A DNA stretch of 64,000 bases from Macrothele yani (lineage: Eukaryota; Arthropoda; Arachnida; Araneae; Macrothelidae), in the NCBI GenBank assembly GCA_039090855.1, contig CM076991.1:73163349-73227348 (forward strand), given 5' to 3'. The position numbers were made by a program, and so were the translations under genes. This document shows, piece after piece, positions 45,301 to 55,964 of this stretch (position 1 is the first letter of the stretch; every line of letters begins with the position of its first letter). The notes beneath the pieces are model-generated. The model was not told the DNA's origin, ran no database searches, and saw only the letters and a program-made list of their open reading frames with translations.

Positions 45301-48300
45301 TGGCTTGATCACCAATATTTGTTCTTTTCTTTATTTATTTTTTATTTTACATGTCTTCATCCTTTGTGTCACAAAACTTATTTTATTGTCAACGTTTTTG
45401 TTTATTTGTATTTTGTTTCTTAATAAAAAAATGCATTAAGATAAGCTTCTTTACATTTTTCCTGCAAAATATAAAAAAATCATTTAACTTATTCAGCAAC
45501 TTTTACCCAACAGCATTTTTTCTCGCATTGTATCTTTAGAGAACTAAAAATCTTTCACAACTTTACTAAAATGAATATGTTAATATCATCAACCTTGTTC
45601 CATTGCTGAGATCTATTTTCCATACGCATATTAATTTTTATAATTGCTTTTTCCCTTCTGTATGCTGAAATAACTCAAACGACCAGAATGCTGACTTCTA
45701 TTTAAACAGTACTTTTATGTTTGAGAAATTATATTATTATCTAAGCATTCTTTATTTTTCTCCTGTCTACATGAAAAAGGTGTAAAAACAACTCATTAAG
45801 AAAATTATTTTGGGGAAAGTATGAAATTTTAGTTTATGTCATGATAAAAAATGTCGGGGAGACTTATTCTAAAGTTAAAAAATATATCTGAAGTTTTTGT
45901 TACATTTCTGATATTAGGAAAGTTTGTATGGAAATATGAGAGTGATCGAGTCGAAAAGAAACAAGTTTGTTGGAATGAAACAGGAAAAAAGTACTACGAA
46001 GAAAAAAATCGAAGTACAGTGTAAAGCAAAGTTAAACAAAATGCGTAAACGCAGAACAGTTTTTCGAAAAATAGATTAAGTCGTTATACAGAGAAAAGAA
46101 CTAAGTCTTTCTTAAAAAATTATTACATTTGTTTGGAGAAATTCGATATTTTAGCTACATGTTGAGAATAGCTGCTTTTCTGGTGAGTTAAGAAATTGCT
46201 ATGTAGGGGAAAAAATGTTTGCTAAGAATATGATGTTTAGTGGAAGTACGGACTTGGTCGCTATGTCTCCAGAATGAATGTTTTTTTCTGTTGATTTGGA
46301 AAAATATACTGAAAATATATTGCAAAGAATATAAATTTTATCGTAAGAAAGAATGCTTTAGAATGAATGTCTTGACAATGAATGCTTTTTCCTGTTGGGT
46401 TAGTTAAAGAAAAGTATAGCAAATTAGGATAGAATGAAAAAATATGAATATTTCACATACATGCAGGTTTTTTAGGAATACTTAAAAGTGAGTTGGAAAG
46501 TGAGTTGGAAAGTGAGGGAAACAAAAATCTGAAGTGTTTGGTACATCTTGTGATATCAAGTTGTTAAGAAACGTTTTACTCAAATGAAATGAAAAAATAA
46601 AGTCATAGTAAAGAAAATACTAATACAATCGAATTTTAACTGTCATAGATCTGTATATTTCTCGTATACCCACGAAAAAGGTAAAGATAGAAAAATTTAT
46701 TAAATTATACATTAAAAGAAAGAAAGAAAAGTTGCTTACATATGAAGAAGAAATAATAATGAAGAAACGCCTGTTGAAAAGAAATAGAAACGTAAAGTTG
46801 GAATAAAAGAAAATACTGTTGCAGTCCAATTTTACCACTACAGATCTGTATATTTCTCATAAATGTAAGCTTTTAGGAATACTTAAAAGTGAGTTTTGAA
46901 AAATGAAGGAACAAAAAAATATCTGAAGTTTTGCTTCATCTTGTGATATCAAGTCGTTAAGAAAGGTTGGTTGAAATGAAATGAAAAAATAAAGTCTGAA
47001 TCGTGAACATAGAATGATATTCAAACACACAAAATTAAGTTAAATAGGGGAAAATGTGAAAAAAAAAATGTTTGTCAGAAAGAAATGTAAAAATAAAGAA
47101 AATATTGTTTCAATCGAATTTTTAACTGCTATAGATCTGTGTATTTCTTGTACATACACGAAACAGCGATGAAAAAAATAAATTAGGTCACATTTAAAGC
47201 AAGTAAGAAAAAAATAGTTTAAGAGGAGAAAAAATAAATCTGAAGTTTTGTCACATCTGGAAATTCAAGTCGTTAAGAAACGTTGGTTGAAATGAAAAAT
47301 AATAAGGTCAGAATATAAATATGAGGCAGTTTGCAAAGTTTGAAATAAAATAATGGACGAATGCGTGAACATAGAATGATATTTCAAAACATAGATTAAG
47401 TTAGATAGCGGGAATTGAGAAGAAAAAACGTATGTTAGAAAGAAATGTAAAAATACGGTAAAAATGGAAAATATTGTTTCAATTGAATTTTAAATACTGT
47501 AAATGAAAGAAATGGAAAAATACAGTAAGAATGAAGAAATCAATTGAATTTTAACTACTATAGATCCGTGTATTTCTTGTACACACATAGAAAAGCGAGA
47601 TAGAAAAATAGATTAAACCGTACATTAAAAGCAAGTAAGAAAACACAGTTTCAGAGGAAAAATTAAAAATCTGAAGTTTCGTCACATCTTGTAGAACAGA
47701 TATCAAGTCGTTAAGAAACGTTGGTTGAAATTAAATGGAAAAAATACAGTAAGAATGAAGTGTAAAGTTAGAAAAAAGACAATGGACGAATACGTGAACA
47801 TAGAATGATATTCGAAAACACAAAATTGAGTTAAATATGGGGAAAATGTGAAAAAAAATGTTTGTCAGAAAGAAACGTAAAAATAAAGTAAAAATAAAGA
47901 AAATACTGTTTCAATCGAATGTTTAACTGCTATAGATCTGTATATTTCTCGTACATACACGAAACAGCGATGTAAAAAATAAGTTAAGTCACATTTAAAG
48001 CAAGTAAGAAAAAATAGTTTAAGAGGAGAAAAAATAAATCTGAAGTTTTGTCACATCCGGAAATTCAAGTCGTTAAGAAACGTTGCTTGAAAATGAAAAA
48101 AATAAAGTCAGAATATAAGTATGAAAGCAGTTAGCAAAGTTTGAAATAAAATAATGGACGAATACGCGGACATAGAATGATATTCAAAACATAGATTAAG
48201 TTAGATAGCGGGAATTGAGAAGAAAAAACGTCTGTTAGAAAGAAATGTAAAAGTACAGTAAGAATGGAGAAAATATTGTTTCAATCGAATTTTAACCACC

Positions 48301-49742
48301 ATAGATCCGTATATTTCTTGTACACATATAGAAAAGTAAGATAGAAAAATAGATTAAACCATACATTAAAAGCAAGTAAGAAAAAAAACAGTTTCAGAAG
48401 GAAAAAAATTAAAAATCTGAAGTTTTGTCACATCTTATGGAACAGATATCAAGTCGTTAAAAAACGTATGTTGGTTTAAATCTGAAAAAAAAACATACTG
48501 TTACGAGCGAATTTTATGTATATCTGCTATAGATCTGTATATTTCTTGCGCAAACATGAAACAGCTATATAGAAAAACCAGATTAAGTCATACATTAAAA
48601 GCAAGTAAGAAAAGTTCTTTGCGTAGGAAAAAGAAATAATAATGAAGAAACGTTTGCTTGTTTAAATCAGAAAAAAATAAAGCCTCGATAAAAGTAGTTG
48701 TTAGATTGAAAAGTAAGAAAATAAAATAATGACGGTACATCGAGAAGTTTAACGAGTATGCAAGCATTTAGAAAAAAGTAGATTAAGATAATGCATTAAA
48801 AGGTACATTTCACTGATTAATCATAAAAGAAAATACGAAAACATAAAAAAAATATATTTTAATTATGTATAAAACATTGCGGCTTTATGGCGGAAAAAGG
48901 TACATTGTTAACAAATGTAACAGAAAATGCCATGAACACGTAAGTACATTAATAAACATTCGTGTTTTAAGATTATGTCTGCAGCACAAAACTTTGGGAA
49001 ACGGCTTTATGTTGGTACGTCCGTTTAAAAAGCGTGAAATCTCCTCAAAGAAAATAAAAAAATCGTTACGTTGAAAAATTATGTATATAAAATGGGAAAT
49101 TATGGGGAAAAAATAAGGGCTAAATTCGTTGCAAAATGATCAAGTTATTGAAAAAAAATAATCAGACTTGGAGCTTAATGTGTCTAACAGAATCTCAAAT
49201 GACGTCAACTCCTAATACGCCCTCCTTCCTGTATTCATCGTAAGACGGCCAACTGCAAATCCCCTCAGGCAGTCTTCCCCCATACGCAACCACATGTCTT
49301 AATCCTTTCGACCAACCCTACCAAAGATTTGTCGGCCGAATCGGTATAGCATTTGGCTTCCACCTAAACGGCCCGAGTTCGAATCCAACTGGTTCCAAAC
49401 CTCGTCGTCGCTCTTTTTCGATAATAAATCCATGGTTGAAAAACATTTTCCCGAGTCCACTTACAATTAAATTTACCACCATCACCCGAAAAAACAGATT
49501 GGGAAATTCCCCAAAAAATAAAAATGGCAGAGAAATTTCCCAGAATTAAAAATGGCTTCGTCGACGTCAAGGTGACGTCATGCAGTAAAAATGGCGGACA
49601 CCAACGACCACGCCCACCGTTGCCACCGGAAGAAAAGTTTCCCCGTGGACGTCTACGGGAAGCGCATTCGTGACGTCACTTCCGGAAGTTTACCACGCCC
49701 ATATGTGACGTCACTTCCGCCGCCCAAGTCCCCCCTACTACT
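42122..49742 (-). repeat. right arm of element A
   Basis: Reverse complement of the left arm over its whole 7.6 kb, A-rich on the plus strand. Differences are mainly homopolymer length, a few substitutions, and one A-run/T-run difference near the centre (42341-42369 against 41826-41848). It ends with the mirrored promoter-like tip and CCTACTACT. Confidence 0.92.
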
Positions 49743-50356
49743 GGCGTACACCTGGTCTCCTGGTGTGGGGAGCGATCAGCTATCACTCCCGTACACAACT
49801 AGTGTTTGCACCGGGTACGTTAAACAGCGCCTCCTACATCAACAACATCATTAAGTCCGTTGTTGTGCCATTTGTAAGGTTGGTCCATCGTGGTGTTTTC
49901 CATCAAGATAACGCACGCCCACACACGGCACGTGCAACACAACATGCACTTAAGGGTGTGAGACAACTTCCATGTACTGCACGATCACCGGATTTGTCCC
50001 CCATTGAGCACGTGTGGGATTTTATGGGACAACGACTTATCCGGTCTCCACGACCATCCCCGATTTACGCGTCCAGGTTGAGGATGCTTGGAACTCAATA
50101 CCCCAAACTTACATCCCACATCTGGTACGACAGACTCCATGCCAGAATTGCACAGTGTGATGCAGTTCATGGCGGTTCAACCTCGTACGAACCATGTTAC
50201 ATGGAAATGTTATTTTTCAGTTTACCAGCAAATACAGCTGTATTTTGCCATAATGTTTTGATCACGTTATCCTTTGTATTCCGTTATTATGCTGTATAAA
50301 TTTCGTTGGTATCAGACGTCTCCTTCTTGGTGTTCTTTTTCCACTTTCCGCCAGTG
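49743..50356 (+). pseudogene. right half of the split Tc1, C-terminal transposase
   Basis: After the duplicated GGCGTA the frame continues as TPGLLVWGAISYHSRTQLVF, then NSASYINNIIKSVVVPFVRL, FHQDNARPHTARATQ with the second aspartate, and SPDLSPIEHVWDFMGQRL with the glutamate. Two compensating frame changes lie near 50070-50120: the alternative frame gives RVQVEDAWNSIPQTYIPHLYDRLHA, a normal Tc1 C-terminus, in parts. The terminus TTTCCGCCAGTG is followed by TA at 50357. The spacing between the last D and E is slightly short for DD34E. Confidence 0.88.
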
Positions 50357-50394
50357 TATTTACATAATATGGCAAAGTTGTAATATTTCTCTTT

Positions 50395-50760
50395 TACTAA
50401 ATTAATTCATAGGCCCTACACCTCGGCCTTTTTAACAGCTTTTAATCCGCCGACTTCATATTCATAACGCTTACGTACCAATTCAAGTTAATAGCATTGC
50501 GCTTTTACTTAGGCACTAAATATTAAAGTCATAGGTCACAGACATAGACCTTTTTAACAGTTTTTATTCTACCAGTGTCATATTCACAACGTTTGCACAT
50601 CAAATCAAGTTAATAATATTGCGCTTTTATTTAGGCACTAAATATTTATTCACAGGCTCTAGGCCTAGGCTTGAGGCCCTTTTACCAGGTTTTATTCTAC
50701 CAATGCCATATTAACAACGTTTACGCAGAAAATCAAGTTAATAATCATCAATAGTGAAAA
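50395..50760. repeat. ~125-bp tandem repeat next to the Penelope-like element
   Basis: Three units share TTTTTAACAG(C/T)TTTTA, ATATTcAcAACGyTTrC, AATCAAGTTAATA and GCGCTTTTAcTTAGGCACTAAATATT. The left flank of the split Tc1 at 33585-33607 (CACTTTTACTTAGACACTAAA) is homologous to the last block, so that Tc1 inserted in the same repeat. The mirrored copy lies at 55560-55960. Confidence 0.75.
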
Positions 50761-50846
50761 CAGCCGTCGTAGCACGATGTGGTATGATAGCGAAATCTAA
50801 AACCATATGATGTTTAAAACTTTAATGAGAATTAAAACAGCACATG

Positions 50847-50909
50847 GGTGATACATGAACATAAGATCTTTCGGGGTCGCCTGCGACTCCCATCATCAGA
50901 TGAATGACC
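50847..50909 (-). ncRNA. candidate hammerhead ribozyme motif in Penelope-like element
   Basis: On the minus strand: GGTCATTCAT, then CTGATGA, then a hairpin TGGGAGTCG-CAGG-CGACCCC with one bulge, then GAAA, a 12-nt stretch GATCTTATGTTC, then ATGTATCACC, which can pair with the first ten bases at eight positions. This is the stem I, core, stem II, core, stem III, stem I order of a type I hammerhead. Stem III pairing is poor. Hammerheads are reported in Penelope-like elements generally. The fold is by eye. Confidence 0.4.
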
Positions 50910-51041
50910 AACAGAGCGAGGAAACTTACAGGGTTATATAGTTAAATTCAGTGACGTACGGTCAGGTATTTGCTCATGCGCAGGTCCAGCGAAAAGGAGA
51001 TGGAATTATTAGCGTAAACATAGGAAACAATAAACAAAAAG

Positions 51042-51680
51042 TTAACTTAATATATCGCGCTCAATGAGAATTTTCCAAGGGGAGGGAACATGATACGGAA
51101 AATCATCATTACAAGCACTCTTTTTGTGTATTAAAATATACAGGCTTTCTGTAATTACAGTCAAGAATCTGTTAGGTAGTGAAGCAAGGACAGTGACAGT
51201 TTCCCAGTCAGGGCTATATCCACCTTTGTCAAAAAGTCTGGCTAAAGATGTGTTTTGTGAACACATCTTTTATATTATATTTATGTTCGTCAAGCCGAGT
51301 AGCCAAGGTACGTACCGTGGATCCTATGTACACTCGTTGTTCACTGTTCACATCAACAGGGTTCAACGGAACGCAATAAATACCACTTTTATTAGCGATA
51401 TCATTGGGGTCTCTGTCATTTTTAAGCAGTGCTAAAATGTTTGTCGTTTTTACAGCAAAATTAAGTTTATACTTACGACAAACATTACGCAGTATTGAGA
51501 TAATACTTGGTATATAATCAATGGAGCCGATATATCTGGTTTCCGAAGGGTCACGTGAAAGGGTTGTGAAAGCAGTTCTATGTAACCTCTTAAGTTCACT
51601 TACAGGGTATCCAAACTGTACTACAATGTTCTTAATAGTAGCTATTTCTTTGAATCGAAGTTCTGAAGTTGAGCAAGTGG
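51042..51680 (-). pseudogene. Penelope-like linker and GIY-YIG endonuclease domain
   Basis: Minus-strand frames give SVPLNPVDVNSEQRVYIGST-type sequence (VYIGSTVRTLATRLDEHKYN), SLARLFDKGGYSPDWETVTV and RFLTVITESLYILIHKK. These match the GIY-YIG fold in Penelope-like elements: the Y-IG pair, the Arg of TRLDEH, and the Glu of TESLYI as a metal ligand. The linker before it (RRSISHYSTSELRRKEIAT) is in a different frame. The open part runs to a stop at 51042. Compared with the plus copy it keeps one more G in the SPDWETVT region. Confidence 0.8.
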
Positions 51681-51836
51681 GAAATAGATCTGCGTAACAT
51701 GAATTGTAAAGAGGACAGTTTTATAATTTTTAGGATGGGAAGAGTCAGCCGGTATCATACAAACTGAGGAAGTGGGTTTGCGGTACACAGTAGTTTGGAA
51801 AGTATTGGAGTAGAGATCTCTAAGAATAATAAAGTC

Positions 51837-52568
51837 TCAAAAAGATAGACAACAGTTCTCCTCGAGCTGAAGGGAGAATTTGATCGTAGGGTAATGAGTT
51901 GAAAGAACAGAAACAAAGGTATGGAGTTCATCAAGCGAGTGAGGCCAAAAGACGAGAATATCGCCTACATAGCGGAGAAAACATAAAGGCTGCAGGTTAT
52001 AATTGAGAAGAACAGCAGTTTCCAACTCTTGTAGAATAAGTTCACTAAGGAAAGGGGACAGAGGGGAGCCCATGGGGGCGGAGCGCCTTGAGTTTGTTTT
52101 AAAGATGGTATTATCGAACTTAAAATAGAAACGGTTGGAGATTAATCTAAGGGCGGATAAAATGGCTTGAGATTCGGTAATAGATAATAAATTAGACAAT
52201 CTGTTATAAATAATACTATGCGCTGACTCAATGGGGATGTTACCATACATCGATATAACATCGAGGGATGCCATGATAAATGGCTTATCCCCCAGGGTTA
52301 ATGAATTTAACTTTTGCAAAGCTGCAACAGGGCTAGATACCGAAAAACTGTTATTAATGAGGAGGGGGGTAAGAAAATTGGCTAAAGCACGTTGTAAAGG
52401 TCGGGTCGGGCTAGCATATCCGGAAACCAGGGGTCGAAGAGGATGACCCTCTTTCTGGAGTTTATATTTGCCAAATAGCTCGGGAACAGAACGTGCCTTA
52501 GCCAATTTTCTTACCCCCTCCACATTAATAACAGTTTTTCGGTATCTAACTCTGTTGCAACTCTGCAA
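51837..52568 (-). pseudogene. Penelope-like reverse transcriptase, active-site residue changed
   Basis: The open frame includes HPLRPLVSGYASPTRPLQRA, NFLTPLLINNSF, then the first palm motif SLDVISMYGNIPIE (aspartate present), the region around FKFDNTIFK, then APMGSPLSPFLSELILQELE and LRYVGDILVFWPHSLDELH. The family normally has YxDD; this copy has YVGD, so the first aspartate is lost. The QG before the PMGSPLSP motif is displaced by a local frame difference. It stops at 51837 instead of continuing into the endonuclease, another sign of inactivity. The first 30 residues come from the inverted partner sequence and are not native. Confidence 0.85.
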
Positions 52569-52671
52569 AAGTTAAGTTCATTAACCCTGGGGGATAAGCC
52601 ATTTATCATGGCATCCCTCGATGTTGTAACGATGTATGCTAACATCCCCATTGAGTCGGCGCATAATATTA

Positions 52672-54220
52672 CACTAGTGTGCAAAACTTAAGCAACAACG
52701 TCGTTTGACAGCATACAGTCATGACAGGGGAGACAAGGGCGATTTGCTGGTTGTACAAGGGAACAACAATTCATGGCAAATGTGATGCATATGCAAATAG
52801 CAGGAGTTCGACGTCAGAGGTGACGTGAGGGCACGTAAACTGCGTGGAGGCAGCGCGCGCAGTGCCAGCCGACTACAAAAGACGGCGGACAGAGGCATTT
52901 CCAGACATTCGCTGCAAGTGAAAGTGAGATCGATCGTGCAATATGGCTAGGAGAAACCATCAGGATGCCTTTACACGTGGTAGAATGATCGGCAAGCTGG
53001 AGGAGGGGCGTACCGTGATGAGTATTGCCCAAGAGTTGGGAATCGATAAAAGTGTAGTGTCACGAGCATGGAAGGCCTACCGAACGACAGGTGCAGCTGT
53101 ACGAAAGGTAGGTGGTGGTCGCCCCAGGAAAACAACGGCGAGTGACGACCGATATCTCGTCGTGCAAGCGAAAAGAGACCGGAACCAGACAGCTGGCAGC
53201 ATGGCGCAGCGGTTGCGTACAGCAACCGGACGACAGGTATCCCGGTTTACTGTGGCCAGACGCTTTCATAAGGGTGGGCTATATGCCCGCCGGACCGAAC
53301 GCTGCATACCATTGACAGCAGCCCATCGGCGGCACCGTTTACAGTGGTGTCGCGAACATGCACACTGGACACCTGATCAATGGAGTCACGTCCTCTTTAC
53401 CGATGGGAGTCATTTCAGTCGGACAAACGATTCTCAGCGCCAGTTGATCTGGCGAGAGGTAGGGAGCACGCTTTCATCCCACGAACATCAGGGAACGAGA
53501 CCGTTGGGGTGGTCCTGGCGTACTTGTGTGGGGTGGCATTATGCTGAACGGTCGGACGGAGCTCCACATTTTCGACACAGGTACCGTAACCGGAGCGCGT
53601 TACTGTGATGAGATCATCCGCCCCCACGAGCGTCTGTTCCGAGGTGCCATTGGTCCAGACTTTGTTTTTATGGACGACAACGCTCGCCCACACCGGTCCC
53701 AAGCAGTTGAGCACCTGTTAGAATCTGAAGATATTCGCAGAATGGAGTGGCCAGCGTGCTCCTCTGATTTAAATCCCATCGAACATGTGTGGGATGTTTT
53801 AGGGAGACGCCTGGCGACACGATCGTTTCCCCCGGAGAACACCAGACAACTGACACAGATGCTCATCGAGGAGTGGGAACTGTTACCTCAAGAACTGTTG
53901 GATAATCTGGTGTTGAGTATGGCCAGACGGTGCCACGCAACCATTGCACTTCGGGGAGGTCATATCCCGTACTAAGGGACTTTGGATTGTTGTTCTCCCT
54001 CATGGACTGTCGGTTAGGTGTACGAATGCTGTGCTGTCAATAAACCATTTTCTGCTGCCTGCCTTCGTGTATGCGTTCTATTCATTTGTTTGCTACGCTG
54101 CTTTCGTCATCCTTTAGGTACTGCATTGTGCCTCTGTAGTGTGAATTTCATGTCTCACAGGTGAGTTTTCGCGGAATTACGCCAAAATCAGTAAAGTTAC
54201 ATAAGTTTTGCACACTAGTG
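52672..54220 (+). mobile_element. young Tc1-like element in one palindrome arm
   Basis: The termini CACTAGTGTGCAAAACTTAAG and its complement CATAAGTTTTGCACACTAGTG (in part) are inverted repeats with TA on both sides (52670-52671, 54221-54222). Length 1549 bp. Removing it restores GCATAATATTATTTATGACA of the Penelope-like element, and the other arm shows this empty site (near 52207). It shares termini and protein with 15771-17215 but is far better preserved. Confidence 0.95.
52943..53975 (+). pseudogene. Tc1-type transposase, DD34E, one frameshift
   Basis: The start is the ATG at 52943 (MARRNHQDAFTRGRMIGKLE). The helix-turn-helix pair follows (SIAQELGIDKSVVSRAWKAY), then the GGGRPRKTTASDDR hook and VSRFTVARRFHKGG. 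The catalytic region has VLFTDGSHFSR (first aspartate; the usual Glu after it is Gly), VFMDDNARPHRS and SSDLNPIEHVWDVLG, and 34 residues separate D and E. A single 1-nt frame difference near 53457-53470 splits the 221-codon N-terminal frame from the C-terminal frame that ends at 53975 (GGHIPY). Otherwise the gene has full family length. The frameshift may be a sequencing error, since homopolymer differences are common here. Confidence 0.92.
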
Positions 54221-54233
54221 TATTTATGACAAA

Positions 54234-55162
54234 TTGTCTAATTTATTATCTATTACCGAATCTCAAGCCATTTTATCCGCCCTTAGATTAATCTCCAACC
54301 GTTTCTATTTTAAGTTCGATAATACCATCTTTAAACAAACTCAAGGCGCTCCGCCCCCATGGAGCTCCCCTCTGTCCCCTTTCCTTAGTGAACTTATTCT
54401 ACAAGAGTTGGAAACTGCTGTTCTTCTCAATTATAACCTGCAGCCTTTATGTTTTCTCCGCTATGTAGGCGATATTCTCGTCTTTTGGCCTCACTCGCTT
54501 GATGAACTCCATACCTTTGTTTCTGTTCTTTCTACTCATTACCCTAAGATCCCACTTCCTCAGTTTGTATGATACCAGCTGACTCTTCCTATCCTAAAAA
54601 TTATAAACAGTCCTCTTTACAATTCATGTTACGCAGATCTATTTCCCACTACTCAACTTCAGAACTTCGACGCAAAGAAATAGCTACTATTAAGAACATT
54701 GTAGTACAGTTTGGATACCCTGTAAGTGAACTTAAGAGGTTACATAGAACTGCTTTCACAACCCTTTCACGTGACCCTTCGGAAACCAGATATATCGGCT
54801 CCATTGATTATATACCAAGTATTATCTCAATACTGCGTAATGTTTGTCGTAAGTATAAACTTAATTTTGTTGTAAAAACGACAAACATTTTAGCACTGCT
54901 TAAAAATGACAGAGACCCCAATGATATCGCTAATAAAAGTGCTTTTTATTGCGTTCCGTTGAACCCTGTTGATGTGAACAGTGAACAACGAGTGTACATA
55001 GGATCCACGGTACGTACCTTGGCTACTCGGCTTGACGAACATAAATATAATATAAAGATGTGTTCACAAAACACATCTTTAGCCAGACTTTTTGACAAAG
55101 GTGGATATAGCCCTGACTGGAAACTGTCACTGTCCTTGCTTCACTACCTAACAGATTCTTGA
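54234..55162 (+). pseudogene. Penelope-like RT fragment, linker and GIY-YIG domain
   Basis: 54234-54572 encodes the palm region again with LRYVGDILVFWPHSLDELH, so the same lost aspartate as in the left copy. The PMGSPLSP motif is frame-broken (APPPWSSPLSP). A frame change and deletion lead to 54569-55162, which gives the linker (LRRKEIATIKNIVVQFGYPV, KRLHRTAFTTLSRDP) and NSEQRVYIGSTVRTLATRLD, SLARLFDKGGYSPDW. One G is missing after SPDW relative to the left copy, so the Glu-containing last helix is out of frame. Confidence 0.85.
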
Positions 55163-55412
55163 CTGTAATTACAGAAAGCCTGTATATTTTAATACACAAA
55201 AAGAGTGCTTGTAATGATGATTTTCCGTATCATGTTCCCTCCCCTTGGAAAATTCTCATTGAGCGCGATATATTAAGTTAACTTTGTTTATTGTTTCCTA
55301 TGTTTACGCTAATAATTCCATCTCCTTTTTCGCTGGACCTGCGCATGAGCAAATACCTGACCGTACGTCACTGAATTTAACTATATAACCCTGTAAGTTT
55401 CCTCGCTCTGTT

Positions 55413-55475
55413 GGTCATTCATCTGATGATGGGAGTCGCAGGCGACCCCGAAAGATCTTATGTTCATGTATCACC
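55413..55475 (+). ncRNA. candidate hammerhead ribozyme motif, right copy
   Basis: Same sequence and layout as the left candidate: CTGATGA at 55423-55429, stem II GGGAGTCG/CGACCCC, GAAA at 55450-55453, and stem I strands at 55413-55422 and 55466-55475. It lies about 250 nt after the endonuclease region. Confidence 0.4.
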
Positions 55476-55559
55476 CATGTGCTGTTTTAATTCTCATTAA
55501 AGTTTTAAACATCATATGGTTTTAGATTTCGCTATCATACCACATCGTGCTACGACGGC

Positions 55560-55962
55560 TGTTTTCACTATTGATGATTATTAACTTGATTTTCTGCGTA
55601 AACGTTGTTAATATGGCATTGGTAGAATAAAACCTGGTAAAAGGGCCTAAGCCTAGGCCTAGAGCCTGTGAATAAATATTTAGTGCCTAAATAAAAGCGC
55701 AATATTATTAACTTGATTTGATGTGCAAACGTTGTGAATATGACACTGGTAGAATAAAAACTGTTAAAAAGGTCTATGTCTGTGACCTATGACTTTAATA
55801 TTTAGTGCCTAAGTAAAAGCGCAATGCTATTAACTTGAATTGGTACGTAAGCGTTATGAATATGAAGTCGGCGGATTAAAAGCTGTTAAAAAGGCCGAGG
55901 TGTAGGGCCTATGAATTAATTTAGTAAAAGAGAAATATTACAACTTTGCCATATTATGTAAA
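55560..55962. repeat. mirrored ~125-bp tandem repeat
   Basis: Reverse complement of 50395-50760 with about one substitution over 400 bp by eye (GGCCTAAGCC here against GGCTTGAGGCC-derived sequence there). Confidence 0.85.
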
Positions 55963-55964
55963 TA

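Larger units (their letters stand above)
34423..49742. mobile_element. element A: 15.3-kb palindromic transposon
   Basis: The left end is AGTAGTAGGGGGGACTTGGG and the right end its complement. An exact 6-bp duplication GGCGTA flanks it (34417-34422 and 49743-49748), and removing element plus one duplication restores the continuity of the interrupted Tc1. The two arms (34423-42071 and 42122-49742) are reverse complements with only scattered, mostly homopolymer, differences, and the spacer is 50 nt. No open frame in the arms has a recognisable domain; those over 60 codons are low-complexity T-rich or A-rich products. Termini and target-site length recall Polintons, but polymerase, integrase, ATPase and capsid genes are all absent. 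Confidence 0.92.
50761..52670 (-). mobile_element. Penelope-like retroelement, left copy (minus strand)
   Basis: Minus-strand order is reverse transcriptase, linker, GIY-YIG endonuclease, then a 3' region with a possible hammerhead motif. It is paired head-to-head with a plus-strand copy at 52491-55550, the inner ends being about 96 bp apart around 52441. Tips near the centre differ by about 7% while outer parts are more than 99% alike by eye. Confidence 0.8.
52491..55550 (+). mobile_element. Penelope-like retroelement, right copy (plus strand), split by Tc1
   Basis: It starts inside the reverse transcriptase (ANFLTP.., 52500), runs to 52671, is interrupted by the Tc1, and resumes at 54223. 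It carries the reverse transcriptase core, linker, GIY-YIG domain and 3' region. It is 5'-truncated at almost the same place as the left copy's inverted partner, giving a head-to-head arrangement. Confidence 0.8.

Noticed and set aside
34423..49742. The whole palindrome of element A as a read fold-back artefact
   Set aside because: The outer junctions show an exact 6-bp duplication and the two halves of a single Tc1, which an artefact would not produce. The artefact question is kept open only for 50-64 kb.
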